From contig JBANDB010000023.1 in the NCBI GenBank assembly GCA_037576215.1, positions 33,793 through 97,792 on the forward strand: a DNA stretch of 64,000 nucleotides, written 5' to 3'. The translations under genes were made by a program, and so were the position numbers. The stretch comes from Armillaria gallica (taxonomy: Eukaryota > Basidiomycota > Agaricomycetes > Agaricales > Physalacriaceae). Of this stretch, positions 37,289 through 47,226 are shown in pieces. Every line of letters begins with the position of its first letter. Positions within the stretch are counted from its first letter, which is position 1. The notes beneath the pieces are model-generated. The model was not told the DNA's origin and searched no databases. It saw nothing but the letters and a program-made list of their open reading frames with translations.

Positions 37289-38613
37289 TTATTTTTGAGT
37301 TAAATACCTGTAGCTGTCCACCCTAGCACTTGTATGATATCCTCTTTTTCCATAATCTTTAATATCAACTTTTATCCTCATATCGCTCACCTTTGTAACT
37401 TTATCTTCATTTTCTACTTTCTCTGATTCATCTTTAATCACGCTACTCTTAAAAATTTCAAACCCTCTACGCATATCTTTACCTTTTCTTATTCATACAT
37501 CTATCAAACCATTTAAATTATCTCTATATTTTTCCAAATAATACAAATCATCACTCTTAAAATCATTATTTTTTACTTTTTCATTTTCAATCCAATTTTT
37601 AAGATAAGCTACAAACTCTACATTTTTTAAAACTTCTTCTCTTAAAGATTGTACTTTATCATCACATATACTTTTCTTATATGCTAAATCTTCTTCACAA
37701 TCCCACAGAAGTCTTTCAAAACTTCTGAATATATACATTCTGCATAAATCACAATATACATCATAATTATATGATAAGTAACTTTTTATAAAGTCCGCTG
37801 CATCAGATTCTACTAAGTCATCAACACCTGTAAATCCTTCCTCTTCAAATAATCTTTTCCTAATAGCAATATCATTTGATTTGTATTTTTCACGCCCTCC
37901 CCTTGGACCCCCTGCCTTTGTCCACCAAGCCAAAGGCGGGGCAAAGGGGGTCGGGCCAAGGGATAATGACATATTAATATGACTTGATAAATTATCATTT
38001 TTATAAGTATTTGAATAAAATTCCTTTATTGTTTTTAAATCTAATTTTCCATCATTTAACTCAATGATTTGTCTAACAATTGTAGATAACATAAAATCCG
38101 TAGGTTTCATAATATGTCTACTTGAAATTTTCCCCCATTCAAATCAATATTATTTAATTTAAAAGCCATCACGACATTTCACCATGATAATTGAAAAAAT
38201 ATAAACGCTCCACTAGATATAATTTTATCAACACTATCACCAAACTTCACACTTAATCCTTCCCAAAATTCATGACACCCTAATGAATTATCAGATTCAT
38301 TATTTAATCCATAATACATATATCTTATTAAATCTAGCAGTTCAATATTTATAAGTATAAACTCTTTATTATCCTTATCCCTACCTAATTTATACACACA
38401 TTCTTTCTTTTCTCCATAAGATACAAAAAAAAGATATCTAACTTCTCTGCAACTGAATCTTTTAAAAACATTACCCTCATGCAACCATTTATTACTAATA
38501 AAAACACAAGAACTAACAATTTTAATATTATCATCCTCACTTTTAACATTCATTTTCATAAATGTTGATACAATAGAACCATCAAATTTACTTAATTTTA
38601 ACCAATTTTGCAT
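37289..38613 (-). CDS. Unrecognised AT-rich gene of about 440 codons, carrying an in-frame family A element
   Basis: I do not recognise this protein. The part 38613-38179 (MQNWLKLSKFDGSIVSTFMK..) continues through a TGA Trp codon. A one-base shift near 38130 (a GGGGGAAAA run) then joins it to MKPTDFMLSTIVRQIIELNDG (38110 on). A further TGA Trp near 37493 leads to the stop at 37289 (RVDSYRYLTQK). It is soluble-looking, acidic and lysine-rich, with no membrane helices and no catalytic motif I can name. The family A copy at 37894-37962 is 69 nt and leaves the frame open (SLGPTPFAPPLAWWTKAGG). Its neighbours 38813-39136 and 40795-41796 have the same style and strand. This may be plasmid-derived; that is inference. 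The join of the two halves is likely but unproven. Confidence 0.6.
37894..37962. repeat. Family A element, 69-nt nested copy within a continuous ORF
   Basis: It runs GCCCTCC to CCAAGGG with the nested hairpin CCTTTGTCCACCAAGCCAAAGG. The host ORF is open straight through it with no stop or frame change, in a stretch where the flanking codons are AT-rich. Confidence 0.9.
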
Positions 38614-38639
38614 ACTTATTTATATTATATTTATTATTT

Positions 38640-38810
38640 TTAAAAGGAAAATTTAAATGAAATACTACTAATCCTTTAATCGTAGTATTCTTAAGACAGC
38701 AAAACTATTCTTAAGACAGCAAAACTAACTAATAATTTCTTAACAAAATAATCAGAACCATCTATTAATTAAAACTATTTTAACTATAAAAGATGAAATT
38801 CATCCCAACA
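38640..38810. other. AT-rich intergenic region with a short direct repeat
   Basis: CTTAAGACAGCAAAACTA occurs twice in tandem at about 38690-38727. Nothing else is recognised. Confidence 0.5.
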
Positions 38811-38812
38811 AA

Positions 38813-39136
38813 CTAAAGTATAAATAATATTCTAACACATAACCATATAAGATATAATAATGATAATACACCAAAACCACTCTCAACAATAATAGTTACA
38901 ATACTAGCTAATTTATAAACCTTCAATAATTTTACTAAAAATTTAGGTAAAATCTCTTCCAATCTAACCATCAAATCACTGCTCAAATAATAATTTACAA
39001 TTAAAAAAAATAGTAAATTAAAAAAAGCAACTAAAGCAATAAGACACATTACCAAAACAACATAAGCAAAAGATTCTAAATTATTATTTAAGTGAATATA
39101 TCTTTTCAGAAAATCTATAAAATATGTAAAAAGCAT
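38813..39136 (-). CDS. Small membrane protein of unknown function (107 aa)
   Basis: This complete ORF runs ATG to stop: MLFTYFIDFLKRYIHLNNNLESF, a hydrophobic stretch AYVVLVMCLIALVAFFNLLF, a polar loop with LSSDLMVRLEEILPKFLVKLL, then a second hydrophobic stretch at the C-terminus. Two helices with a central amphipathic segment are predicted by eye. The layout resembles the ORF at 47227-47571, which lies in the plasmid-like island, but I cannot show homology without a search. It lies 13 nt downstream-side of a family A copy at 39151. Confidence 0.6.
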   Translation of the reverse strand: MLFTYFIDFLKRYIHLNNNLESFAYVVLVMCLIALVAFFNLLFFLIVNYYLSSDLMVRLEEILPKFLVKLLKVYKLASIVTIIVESGFGVLSLLYLIWLCVRILFIL

Positions 39137-39150
39137 TAATTTTATTTTAA

Positions 39151-39219
39151 CCCTTGGCCCGACCCCCTTTGCCCCGCCTTTGGCTTGGTGGACAAAGGCA
39201 GGGGGTCCAAGGGGAGGGC
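39151..39219. repeat. Family A element, 69-nt nested copy in AT-rich DNA
   Basis: It is a clean copy, CCCTTGGCCCGACCCCC to GGTCCAAGGGGAGGGC, with the nested hairpin. It is useful as the reference for length and sequence because both flanks are plain AT-rich DNA. Confidence 0.9.
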
Positions 39220-39478
39220 TAAATATTTTTTAAAAGAGATAATGAATCTTGTAAGACCAAATACTAATAACAACCCCTTTAATTGTTATTAAACACAGAA
39301 CGTACATCGAATTTATCAATATCTATTACGTAAGTCTATATTCAAGATGAAGAAGATCAGCAATAGATTATCAATAATCTAAAGTCAAAGTAACGAACAA
39401 TCTCCACTAAAACAAAACCTTTAATCTAATTACAATCTATCTAATCATACCGTCAAATTAAGCTAACACATTTCAACA

Positions 39479-39512
<34 letters not shown>

Positions 39513-39755
39513 ATCCTTCCAACATTTTTATATAAAAGACATTGAAAGTCAGGAGGTAAGCAAACATCTATAAACTCTATTATTTTTTGAATAAAGCACA
39601 CAAACCATCTTCACAACCACCTATATCACACCTATACGTATCAGAGAATTACCATCTCATAATCATCACAATAGGAAATGTGACCACCTCCTCTCTATTA
39701 CTTGTAAAAAATAATCATCTCAGCACCATTTTATTCTATTTTAGAAATTAGTATA
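39220..39755. other. AT-rich intergenic region with a 31-nt T tract
   Basis: No gene is seen. A T run at 39481-39511 is the longest A/T homopolymer in the window. The surrounding sequence is rich in short ATC and CACC pieces. Confidence 0.55.
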
Positions 39756-39756
39756 C

Positions 39757-40090
39757 CCCCCCCCCCGAATGCGGGAGTCCTTCGGCGGCTACTCCTTCCC
39801 TATGCCGCCGAAGGACTAGTCCTTCGGCGGCTACGTTGGGCTAAGGCAGGGGGCGGCTAAGGCAGGGGGTCCTACCCTTCGGCTCCTTCCTACGAAGGAG
39901 AAAAATAAAAGTAGACTGTGTCCTCCTCCCCTTTCCTCGTTCTTAACTGTCCTACGGTTTCCCCCATTCGTAAAACGCCCATTGAGGGGTGGGGAGGAAG
40001 AAGGAAAAACTATGTAAAAATAGAATACCTCTCCTCCCCCTACCCCAAATGCGGGGAAGGGCATAGGGAAGGGAAGGCAGGCGAGAAGGA
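39757..40090. repeat. GC-cluster block
   Basis: A C run enters GAATGCGGG at 39757-39775. Two CGCCGAAGGAC palindromes follow, with a CCCCAAATGCGGGG variant near 40044. No gene is seen. Confidence 0.7.
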
Positions 40091-40314
40091 AGGCCGCTTC
40101 TGTTTTCACTTATTATTTAGATTAGGGGCTTAATTTTTTTTTTTAAATAGGGACACGGTGTTTAAATTCATAAATTATAACCTATTCTCTCCTACAACCA
40201 AGTAATAGTTATAAAAACGGATATTACATTCCAAGTTATATACAACATATTACTTGTACCAAAGGTTATTATAAAAAATTCAATTAATAAGTACAATTTT
40301 CTAGTATTTTTATA

Positions 40315-40421
40315 CCCTTGGCCCGACCCGTCCAACCCTTGCCCCGCCCCCTGCCCTTGACAAGAGCCAAGGGCGGGCAAGGGTTGGTTGGACAAGGGCA
40401 GGGGGGGGGGGGGGGGAGGGC
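40315..40421. repeat. Family A element, long nested copy
   Basis: This 107-nt copy with ends CCCTTGGCCCGACCC and GGGAGGGC shares its internal hairpin (CCAACCCTTGCCCCGCC..GGGCAAGGGTTGG) with the copy at 22-161. It sits in AT-rich DNA. Confidence 0.85.
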
Positions 40422-40454
40422 GAAATTAAATATTTTTAATGTTATTTCGTTCTC

Positions 40455-40735
40455 TCCGAAGGACCGAAGGGTAGTACTCCGAAGGGGTACTAGTACGTAG
40501 TAGTAGTAGTAGTAGTAGTAGTAGTACGTAGTACTAGTAGTAGTAGTAGTACTAGTAGTAGTAGTAGTACTAGTAGTAGTAGTAGTAGTCCTCCTACGGA
40601 AGGACCAATTGGACCTAGGACCGTAGGCCGTAGGAATGAAACCGTAGGACCTACCCCTTCCCTATGTCCCTACCCCCCCCCCCCCCGCATTCGGGGGAGG
40701 AGGTCCGTAGGACCTACGGACCTACGGAGAGGGTT
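40455..40735. repeat. GC cluster with the longest TAG microsatellite
   Basis: (TAG)n interrupted by TACG and TAC runs through 40497-40592. It is followed by a CCAATTGG block and a C run into GCATTCGGGG at 40672-40697. Confidence 0.75.
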
Positions 40736-40794
40736 GCAATAAAAGGATAGAGTAGTACAACACCGAAATTATTATATTTATTAGCCTATATAAT

Positions 40795-41796
40795 TTAAAT
40801 CAAAATACGATGAGTGGCTAAAAAATGTAATCCATAAGATAAATTAAACATAAAATATAAGATAAGACCCCCAAGTAAAAAGATTTCTATTCCTATAATC
40901 TTTCTATTTAGACTAATATAAGTTCTAATAAATTTATTAGTAAAAAATTCTTTTATTCTTTCACTGTAGACATACAATGTCATTTGTATCAACAAAGCGA
41001 AAATTAAAAGCGCAATCATTATACATAGTATAAATAACAATACACTTATTACATATATTTGATCTGCTAACATTTTATTAGAATAATCCACAGAAACCGT
41101 TTCTAATAAAGGTGAAAAATATCCTATAATCCAATCTAACATTTCTTCTCTAAATTCTCCACTAGAATCATTAGACTCATTAATATTATTTAAATCTTCA
41201 CCATCATCAACAAATTTTTTAACTTGAACAGCTTTTAATTTTGATAATGTTTCACTATCTCCACTAATATTATACTCAACTTTACTACTAGCACTAGAAC
41301 TAGAGAAGATGCTCTCCGTAGGACCAACTGTTATGTGTTTTTCAACATATTCAGGATCGTTAATAGCATTTTTAAGTACTGTAGATGCTGCATCAGCAGC
41401 AATAGTTCCACCAATAACAAATCCTCTTTGTAAGGGAGTACCACCTCCTCTCAATAATTGCAATTGTAAAGCACCTGAACCATAGATAAAAATACTCTTA
41501 ATACCTTGTACCCATCCATCATTACTATGCACTATCGTAGTATTTGTAGTATTTGTTACAGCTTCCTTACTAGCAAACATAAATGGCCTTATATCCGGGG
41601 TATGAACAGAACTAGAACTAGAACTAGAACTAAAATAATTAAAGAGATTTATGATATCGATACCAAAAAATAATAATAACTTCTCAGTTAAATAAAACGC
41701 AACTAAACCTAATAAAAACAAATCTAACATTTCCACCAAGAAAGTTCCCAAGGGAGTAATACCCTTATTTATATATAAATATATTTTTTTAATCAT
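40795..41796 (-). CDS. Membrane protein of unknown function (333 aa)
   Basis: The best start is the ATG at 41796 (MIKKIYLYINKGITPLG). The frame is open further upstream, but only through a family A element. An N-terminal membrane segment (LGTFLVEMLDLFLLGLVAFYL) is followed by a Ser-rich linker, then a glycine-rich segment GGTPLQRGFVIGGTIAADAAS, an acidic region, and two C-terminal hydrophobic segments (YVISVLLFILCIMIALLIFA and IGIEIFLLGGLILYFMFNL). The stop follows ATHRILI. No enzyme motif is seen. It is AT-rich and uninterrupted, lying between GC blocks and nad4 on the same strand. It groups by position and style with the ORFs at 37289 and 38813. A linear-plasmid or other mobile origin is possible but not shown. 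Confidence 0.65.
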   Translation of the reverse strand: MIKKIYLYINKGITPLGTFLVEMLDLFLLGLVAFYLTEKLLLFFGIDIINLFNYFSSSSSSSSVHTPDIRPFMFASKEAVTNTTNTTIVHSNDGWVQGIKSIFIYGSGALQLQLLRGGGTPLQRGFVIGGTIAADAASTVLKNAINDPEYVEKHITVGPTESIFSSSSASSKVEYNISGDSETLSKLKAVQVKKFVDDGEDLNNINESNDSSGEFREEMLDWIIGYFSPLLETVSVDYSNKMLADQIYVISVLLFILCIMIALLIFALLIQMTLYVYSERIKEFFTNKFIRTYISLNRKIIGIEIFLLGGLILYFMFNLSYGLHFLATHRILI

Positions 41797-41812
41797 ATTT
41801 TTTTTTTTTTTT

Positions 41813-41880
41813 GCCCTCCCCTTGGACCCCCTGCCTTTGTCCACCAAGCCAAAGGCGGGGCAAAGGGGTCGGGCCAAGGG
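41813..41880. repeat. Family A element touching the nad4 stop codon
   Basis: This 68-nt reverse copy (one G short of 69 in GCAAAGGGGTC) ends directly against TTA, the complement of the nad4 TAA. It therefore separates nad4 from the start of the 333-aa ORF. Confidence 0.85.
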
Positions 41881-43015
41881 TTAAGAATAAAGTAAAGTTG
41901 AACATGAAATATGAAGAGGATTTAAAATAATATTAGGTAATACGCCTAATAAGATAGTAGGTATTAATAGACTAATTAAAAGGGTATACTCTCTTCTGTT
42001 AATATCTTTTAATATAGGTAGATGAGGTGAATAAGAACCATAAGATATTCTATTATATAAAAATAGAGAATAGCAAGCAGAAAGTACTATACCTGTTGCT
42101 CCTAATGCAGCTATTATAGGGTTTTTTTGCCAAATTCCTATTAAAGATAATTGTTCACCTAAGAAATTAATAGTTAAAGGTATCCCTGTATTAGCTAAAG
42201 TAAATATAAAGAATAATATAGTAAACACTGGCATATAGGTAGCTAATCCTCTTATATAATAAATCACTCTAGTTCCTGTTCTATCTACTAACACTCCTCC
42301 TACACAACTAAATAAAGCAGGACTCACAAATCCGTGACCTATCGCTAATAATATAGCACCTTCTATCCCTTGAATATTATTAGAGAATAGACCAAATACC
42401 ACAATACTCATGTGGGCTACACTACTGTAGGCAATAAGTCTTTTAGTATCTTGTTGAACTAGAGTAGATAATGAAGCATATACTAGAGTAATTGTACAAA
42501 TTGTTAACAGTAAAGGACTAAAAAAGTTAGTAGCATCTGGGAAGAAATTAATCAGCACTCTAATATAACCATAAGTAGCTAATTTTAATATTGTAGCTGC
42601 TAAAATAATAGAACCTGCTAAAGGGGAATCACTATGTGCTTTAGGTAACCAAATCATGAAAGGATATAATGGAGTTTTAACTGCAAAAGCTAAAAAAATC
42701 CTAACCATAAAATTTTTGAGATTCTAAACTTATTTCACATAAAGAAATCAATTGGAAATCAGTTGAACCTATATAACTATATATACTTAAGATACATAAT
42801 AACATAGGTAAACTACCTGCTAATGTGTATAAAAATAATAAAAAAAGGCAGATCTGTATCTATCTTCACCGTGACCAAAAATTACTATTACAATGAATAG
42901 GATAGGTGGTAAAACACTTTCAAAAAAAATATAAAATAATAATAAATCTAAAGAAACAAATGCACATATCTGTAAACTTTCTAAAAGTAAAAATGAGGTA
43001 AAAATAATTTTAGAT
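41881..43015 (-). CDS. nad4: NADH dehydrogenase subunit 4, lacking its 5' part
   Basis: This is a proton-pumping membrane subunit of complex I. The C-terminal two thirds are open from 42708 (FLAFAVKTPLYPFMIWLPKAHSDSPLAGSIILAA, then LIAYSSVAHMSIVVFG and AIGHGFVSPALFS) to the stop at 41881. Further 5', sequence to about 43015 continues nad4: SFLLLESLQICAFVSLDLLLF, FFESVLPPILF, and after a shift the segment ending SLCEISLESQK. Frame breaks lie near 42848-42855 and 42705-42715; the second set fits missing bases in T runs. Sequence before KIIFTSF, about the first 110 residues, is absent and a stop lies just upstream. Either a first exon lies beyond an intron or the gene is truncated. The upstream DNA is GC clusters. 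Confidence 0.87.
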
Positions 43016-43029
43016 TTTTATTTATATTT

Positions 43030-43615
43030 TTATAGTTAGATAGTCAGCTCCTCCTCTCCTTCTACCCTGTGCCCCTGATGAATCCGACCATCCTTCGGCC
43101 TCCCCCCCCCCCCTGGGATTCTGGTCCCTACGGCCAGGAAGGCCTTCGAGCCTTCGGAGAGCTTAGCACCCCCCCCCACCTCGCCCCCTGCCTTAGCCGC
43201 CCACCCCCCTGCCTTCAGCCGCCCCTGCCTTGGCCCCCAAGTAGCCGTCCGAAGGGACTACCCCCTTCCCGAATGCGGGGGGAAGGGTGAGGGGCATAGG
43301 GTAGGAAAAAGGAAAGCCACAGTTGCTTTGTTGGCAAAGGCAAAGGCAGGGCTCCTTCCCTGCCTTTGGGAGGCCGAGTAGTTCTAGGACCCCCTGCCTT
43401 CTTATTCATCAGCAGGTAGGCGCCCTCTCCTAGGTAGGAGGTCCTAGGTCCTGGAGAAGTAAGTTCCCTGAAGGTAGGAGGAACATTAAAATTCAAATTC
43501 TAATTCTACCCTCTCCTGAGGACCTAGGACACCCTCTCCTGAGGACCTCCCCCCCCCCCCCCCCCCGCAGGGTCCGTAGTCCGTAGTCCTACGGAGAGAA
43601 GGAGGAAAAAGAAGG
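43030..43615. repeat. GC-cluster block upstream of nad4
   Basis: It is a mosaic with C runs (43101-43111, 43549-43566), a CCCGAATGCGGGG unit near 43268, and a CTCCTGAGGACCT tandem at 43510-43550. No nad4 exon was found in it. Confidence 0.68.
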
Positions 43616-43619
43616 AAAA

Positions 43620-43795
43620 AATAAAACAAAAGACAAAAAGGTCACGTAAAATTCTTCAATTTAAAGTAAGTCAATTTTGGTATTACTTTAGGTTGAAAAA
43701 CACTAAAGCTATAACCCCCACCCTTACTATGCAGTGGGGGTTTACCTCCTTACTTTTAAAGACGAATTGAAGCATTATCTATTATAGCTTTGCCA
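43620..43795. other. AT-rich segment of unknown role
   Basis: It contains a strong hairpin, AACCCCCACCCTTACTATGC followed by GTGGGGGTT (43717-43742). It is not a tRNA and shows no coding signal. It could be a fragment of an intron or RNA. Confidence 0.4.
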
Positions 43796-44170
43796 GTGCC
43801 CCTAGGCCTCCCTTTGCCCCTTATGAATCCTCCCCTTTTTCCTGCCCTGCCTACCCTATGCCGCCTCCTTTGCTACTCCTTCTCTATGCCGCCGAAGAAC
43901 TAGTCCTTCGGCTACGTTGGGCTAAGGCAGGGGGGCGGCAATAAGGCAGGGGGGCGGCTAAGGCAGGGGGCGAGGGGGTGTTGCTAAGCTCTCCGAAGGC
44001 CGAAGGTCTCCTAGAATGACCATAGACTCGGAGCCGAAGGACCCCTAGGGGAAGGAGGGTCGGATTCATCAGGGGCACAGGGTAGGGAAGGACTACTAAT
44101 TAGAGGAGGAGTGGTGTGTTGTAAGATTAGATTAGATTAGATTAGATTAGATTAGATTAGATTAGATTAA
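43796..44170. repeat. GC cluster followed by a GATTA pentamer tract
   Basis: A GC mosaic occupies 43800-44110. A (GATTA)n microsatellite of about nine units follows at 44125-44169, directly before the nad2 start. Confidence 0.78.
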
Positions 44171-44183
44171 AAGAGGCGTAGTT

Positions 44184-44904
44184 ATGATTTTTATATCAAT
44201 TTTAACATTAATAGTCGCCAAGGCACTACCTTTAATAAATTATCATATTTCGCCAGTTCATTTTACAAGAATCTCCGCATTAATTTTTATACTCAAGTGT
44301 ATTAACATTTAATATGCTATATATTCAGTCAATTGGTTCAAGGTTTAGGAATATATAGTGGATTATTCCAAGTTACTGTAATATCTCAATTTATGGAATT
44401 ATTTATATTCCTAATTGGATTTTTAATTTTAATAGCTTGGCCTTTAAATTTTGGAGGAGGTTCCCTACGGAAAGGGACCTTAATTAAATCTGAAAGCCCA
44501 GATTATTGTTTAATCGTATTATTCAGTACTCTAGGTTCATCTTTATTAGTATCTAGTTCAGATTTAGTTTCTATGTATTTGAGTATAGAATTACAATCTT
44601 TTGGCTTATATGTATTAGCCACTTTATATAGGGATTCTGAGTCTTCCACTAAAGCAGGTTTAAAATACTTTTTATTGGGAGGTTTATCTTCTTGTTTCAT
44701 ATTATTAGGGTCGGGAATAATTTATGCCTTTACTGGATTAACTCAATTTGAATCGATATATTCACTTATTTCTACAATTTTTATTGGACACAATAACTTA
44801 AATGAAGGGTTGGTTGTACTAGGACTCATACCTTCGGAGATTAGTAATATAATACTAGGTTTAAGTTTAGGTATAATTTTAATTATTATAGGTTTTTTAT
44901 TCAA
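44184..44904 (+). pseudogene. nad2: NADH dehydrogenase subunit 2, N-terminal half only
   Basis: It starts ATG at 44184 with MIFISILTLIVAKALPLINY and ISPVHFTRISALIFI, a typical Nad2 N-terminus. The frame shifts near 44295 and again near 44340, both explained by single missing bases. It then runs open as GIYSGLFQVTVISQFMELFIF, SLLVSSSDLVSMYLSIELQSF, GLYVLATLYRDSESSTKAGLKYFLLGG and GIILIIIGFLFKIA. Normal Nad2 would continue AAPFHNW. Here the sequence after FKIA (about 44904) is unrelated. No downstream nad2 part is found on the plus strand before cox1, and nad3, the usual neighbour, is also absent. It is therefore a broken gene, a partial duplicate, or a first exon with the rest outside the window. 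Confidence 0.83.
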
Positions 44905-45100
44905 AATAGCAAAGATAATAAGAAAGGATCTGAAGACAACAAAAATAATAACACTCAGGAAATAACACTCAAAATGATAATAGCAATGCAGGTGGCAGTG
45001 GAGAAGGTAGTGGTAAAGGTAAAAAAATAAAAATAATTATAAACACTCTTTTTTACTCTTCAGTGTATTTAATGTATTTATGTATATACTTTTAATTGGT
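44905..45100 (+). pseudogene. Tail-like polar coding fragment fused to nad2
   Basis: Directly after the nad2 break, a plus-strand frame reads SKDNKKGSEDNKNNN and, with a shift, NDNSNAGGSGEGSGKGKK followed by a hydrophobic end and a stop near 45093. It is unlike any Nad2. I do not recognise it; it looks like the C-terminus of another protein. Confidence 0.35.
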
Positions 45101-46118
45101 TAATAGAAAAAAATTCAAGTACAAGAATAAAATATAATAGATAGTATTATGAGTTAACTATCTATTATGTATTATTATAGAATTTATTCTTTATATTTGT
45201 ATTTTTACTAGTAATAATTATAAGTTGCATTGCATATTTAAGGAATAAATAATCTATAATTTATTGTAAGATGAAAAAATTTATCAATAGAGTTTGGTTG
45301 AGTATTCATAAGCAGGTTGGACTACTCCTAATTTACCCGAGCATATTATAGAGTTAGAAGTCTAGAGTTTTTATTAGAATTTTTATGGTTATAAGGTGGT
45401 ATTAGTACTCTGTCATTGTTAGTAGAGGTTACTTTGAGTTAAATGTTTATGGTTTATATTTAGTTTCTTTTGGTGTTAACATTTATGTTTTTTTATCTTT
45501 AATTTATTTATAGCTTATCATAAGTTTAAGCATTTATGCAAAATTATAAAGAGAGGGATTTAGAGATTAGAAATTCTCCATTAGATAGACATAGCCATCA
45601 GCACGCTTTGCTTAGCAGGGCAGTAATGCTCTAAAGGCGTTGCGTGCGAATATGTTCCGCAAATAGGGGCGCTAGCTGGAGCGTTTAATGCTTTGGATGG
45701 ATCAGATCCTAAGAGAAGCCAAACCATGATGCCTTTTTTTGACCATTAATTGGTCGCAGTATAAATAAAGTATTTAGTAATAATACTGAAGTACAAACGC
45801 TGAATCATAATTTAAGCAAACACATGCAAAATCCGGGAAGAAGTTAACCATGGTAAAGATTCTGAAGTTTTAAGTAAATTAATGTCGTAGATTAATGAGC
45901 TAAAACATTTTTAGTGAGAGCGATCGTAAAGACATCCTATCTGCCTTAAGTGCGATGCATAAAGCTAAGGAAGCGAATTAGTGATGACACAGAAAAAAGT
46001 AAAAGAATTGGTTAGAGGTCCTCACCTAAAAATACGTTACAAAGGCATAAAGCTGTAACGTCATGCTTTATGGTAGGTGTCTTAGGTTTTTTTAATCTTC
46101 TCAGCTTTTCTTTGAACT

Positions 46119-46183
46119 CCTTGCCCGACCTTTGCCCCGCCTTTGGCTTGGTGGACAAAGGCAGGGGTCCAAGGGGGGAGGGC
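46119..46183. repeat. Family A element, shortened nested copy
   Basis: It starts CCTTGCCCGACC, lacking the GG of the normal left end, and ends CCAAGGGGGGAGGGC, with the nested hairpin present. It shows that family A elements also entered the plasmid-like island. Confidence 0.75.
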
Positions 46184-46261
46184 GGAATGTTTTTAATTTA
46201 AGTACAATCTTTTATATCTTATGAAATTTATTAGTATGTAAATAATAAAATTAATCCGTCG

Positions 46262-46380
46262 TTTAAGTATCACACTTTATTATAACGAGTTTAACCTCAT
46301 TCTAAAAAAAAAATCATATTAAGTATCACACTTTATTATAACGTGTTTAACTCATTCTTATAAAAAAATCATATTAAGTA
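46262..46380. repeat. Tandem duplication of about 57 bp
   Basis: AAGTATCACACTTTATTATA, then ACG(A/T)GTTTAAC, a TCATTCT segment, an A run and ATCATATT appear twice in succession with few differences. It lies in AT-rich DNA of the island. Confidence 0.75.
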
Positions 46381-46629
46381 TTGTTAGGAAAGAGGGACTA
46401 GCTATACTAATTTTTCTTTTATACTATACCTTACCTATCACGATTCATCTTAAAAACTTTTTTCCATAGGGATTAATAGCCATATGTGTAACTAGAGAAT
46501 AACCTTAGCCCCCATATATTGCACTTCTTTCTCTTTAGTGTGGGAGGACGGAGATGTGTAAAGAAGGGTGGAGCTATAGATATGAAAAGAGGTAGGTGGG
46601 AAGAAAAGGAAAATAAGACCTCAAAATAA

Positions 46630-47125
46630 AACTTTAAAAATATCAAAATAAACTATGAAAAATTAACAAAAATAAAATTTAATAAGTGGGAGGATTTTTA
46701 CTATGAATTAGATGCTCTAATTTTAGGTAGGCTTCATATTGAAAGAGCAGTTACTTCTTTATATAAATTTTTAAAACTTCATTATGTCTTAGAGCCGGAT
46801 TATTTAATTTTAATTCAATTTAAAGTTAAATTGGATCAGAATCAAATAAGATCAATATCTTATTTACAAATGGTTAAGTTTTCCGAATTTAACGAATTAT
46901 TAGAAATTTTTATTGAATTCTGAAATATTAGGGATCCAGATTATTTAGCTTTAAATCCCTCTAGTATTATTTTTACATATAAAATTTTAGATAAAGAGTC
47001 TTACGGGGGATTTATTAAAAAAACTAAATTAAATAGGAGCATCTCTCTCAAAGAGAATTCTAAATTTTATTTTAAAGGATTTAAAAGGATTGGAAAATTC
47101 ATAACGGGAAGGGTACCGCCCTGAT
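46630..47125 (+). pseudogene. N-terminal fragment of a linear-plasmid family B DNA polymerase
   Basis: The open frame (TGA read as Trp) includes KWEDFYYELDALILGRLHIE, then YVLEPDYLILIQFKVKLDQNQ, SISYLQMVKFSEFNELL, IFIEFWNIRDPDYLALNPS and IIFTYKILDKESYGG. This pattern (an ILIQF core, then SISYLQ, then FWNI and IIFTYKIL) is typical of the N-terminal region of DNA polymerases of fungal mitochondrial linear plasmids. No exonuclease or polymerase motif follows. The frame ends near 47125 (VPPWSRP then stop) and has no clear ATG. It is a remnant that cannot make a polymerase. Family assignment is from memory of the pattern; a search would settle it. Confidence 0.6.
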
Positions 47126-47226
47126 CTCGTCCTATTTAACCTTAGGCCCTCCTTGTGGTTAAAATAAGCTACCCTTACCCCCGTATAACACCCCTTATTA
47201 TCCCTTATTAGGAATCCCTCGAGCCT

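Noticed and set aside
36968..37303. 111-codon plus-strand frame upstream of rns
   Set aside because: It overlaps the conserved 5' end of the SSU rRNA on the other strand and a family A element.
46630..47125. A functional DNA polymerase gene
   Set aside because: Only the N-terminal region is present. No exonuclease or polymerase motifs follow and the frame ends.
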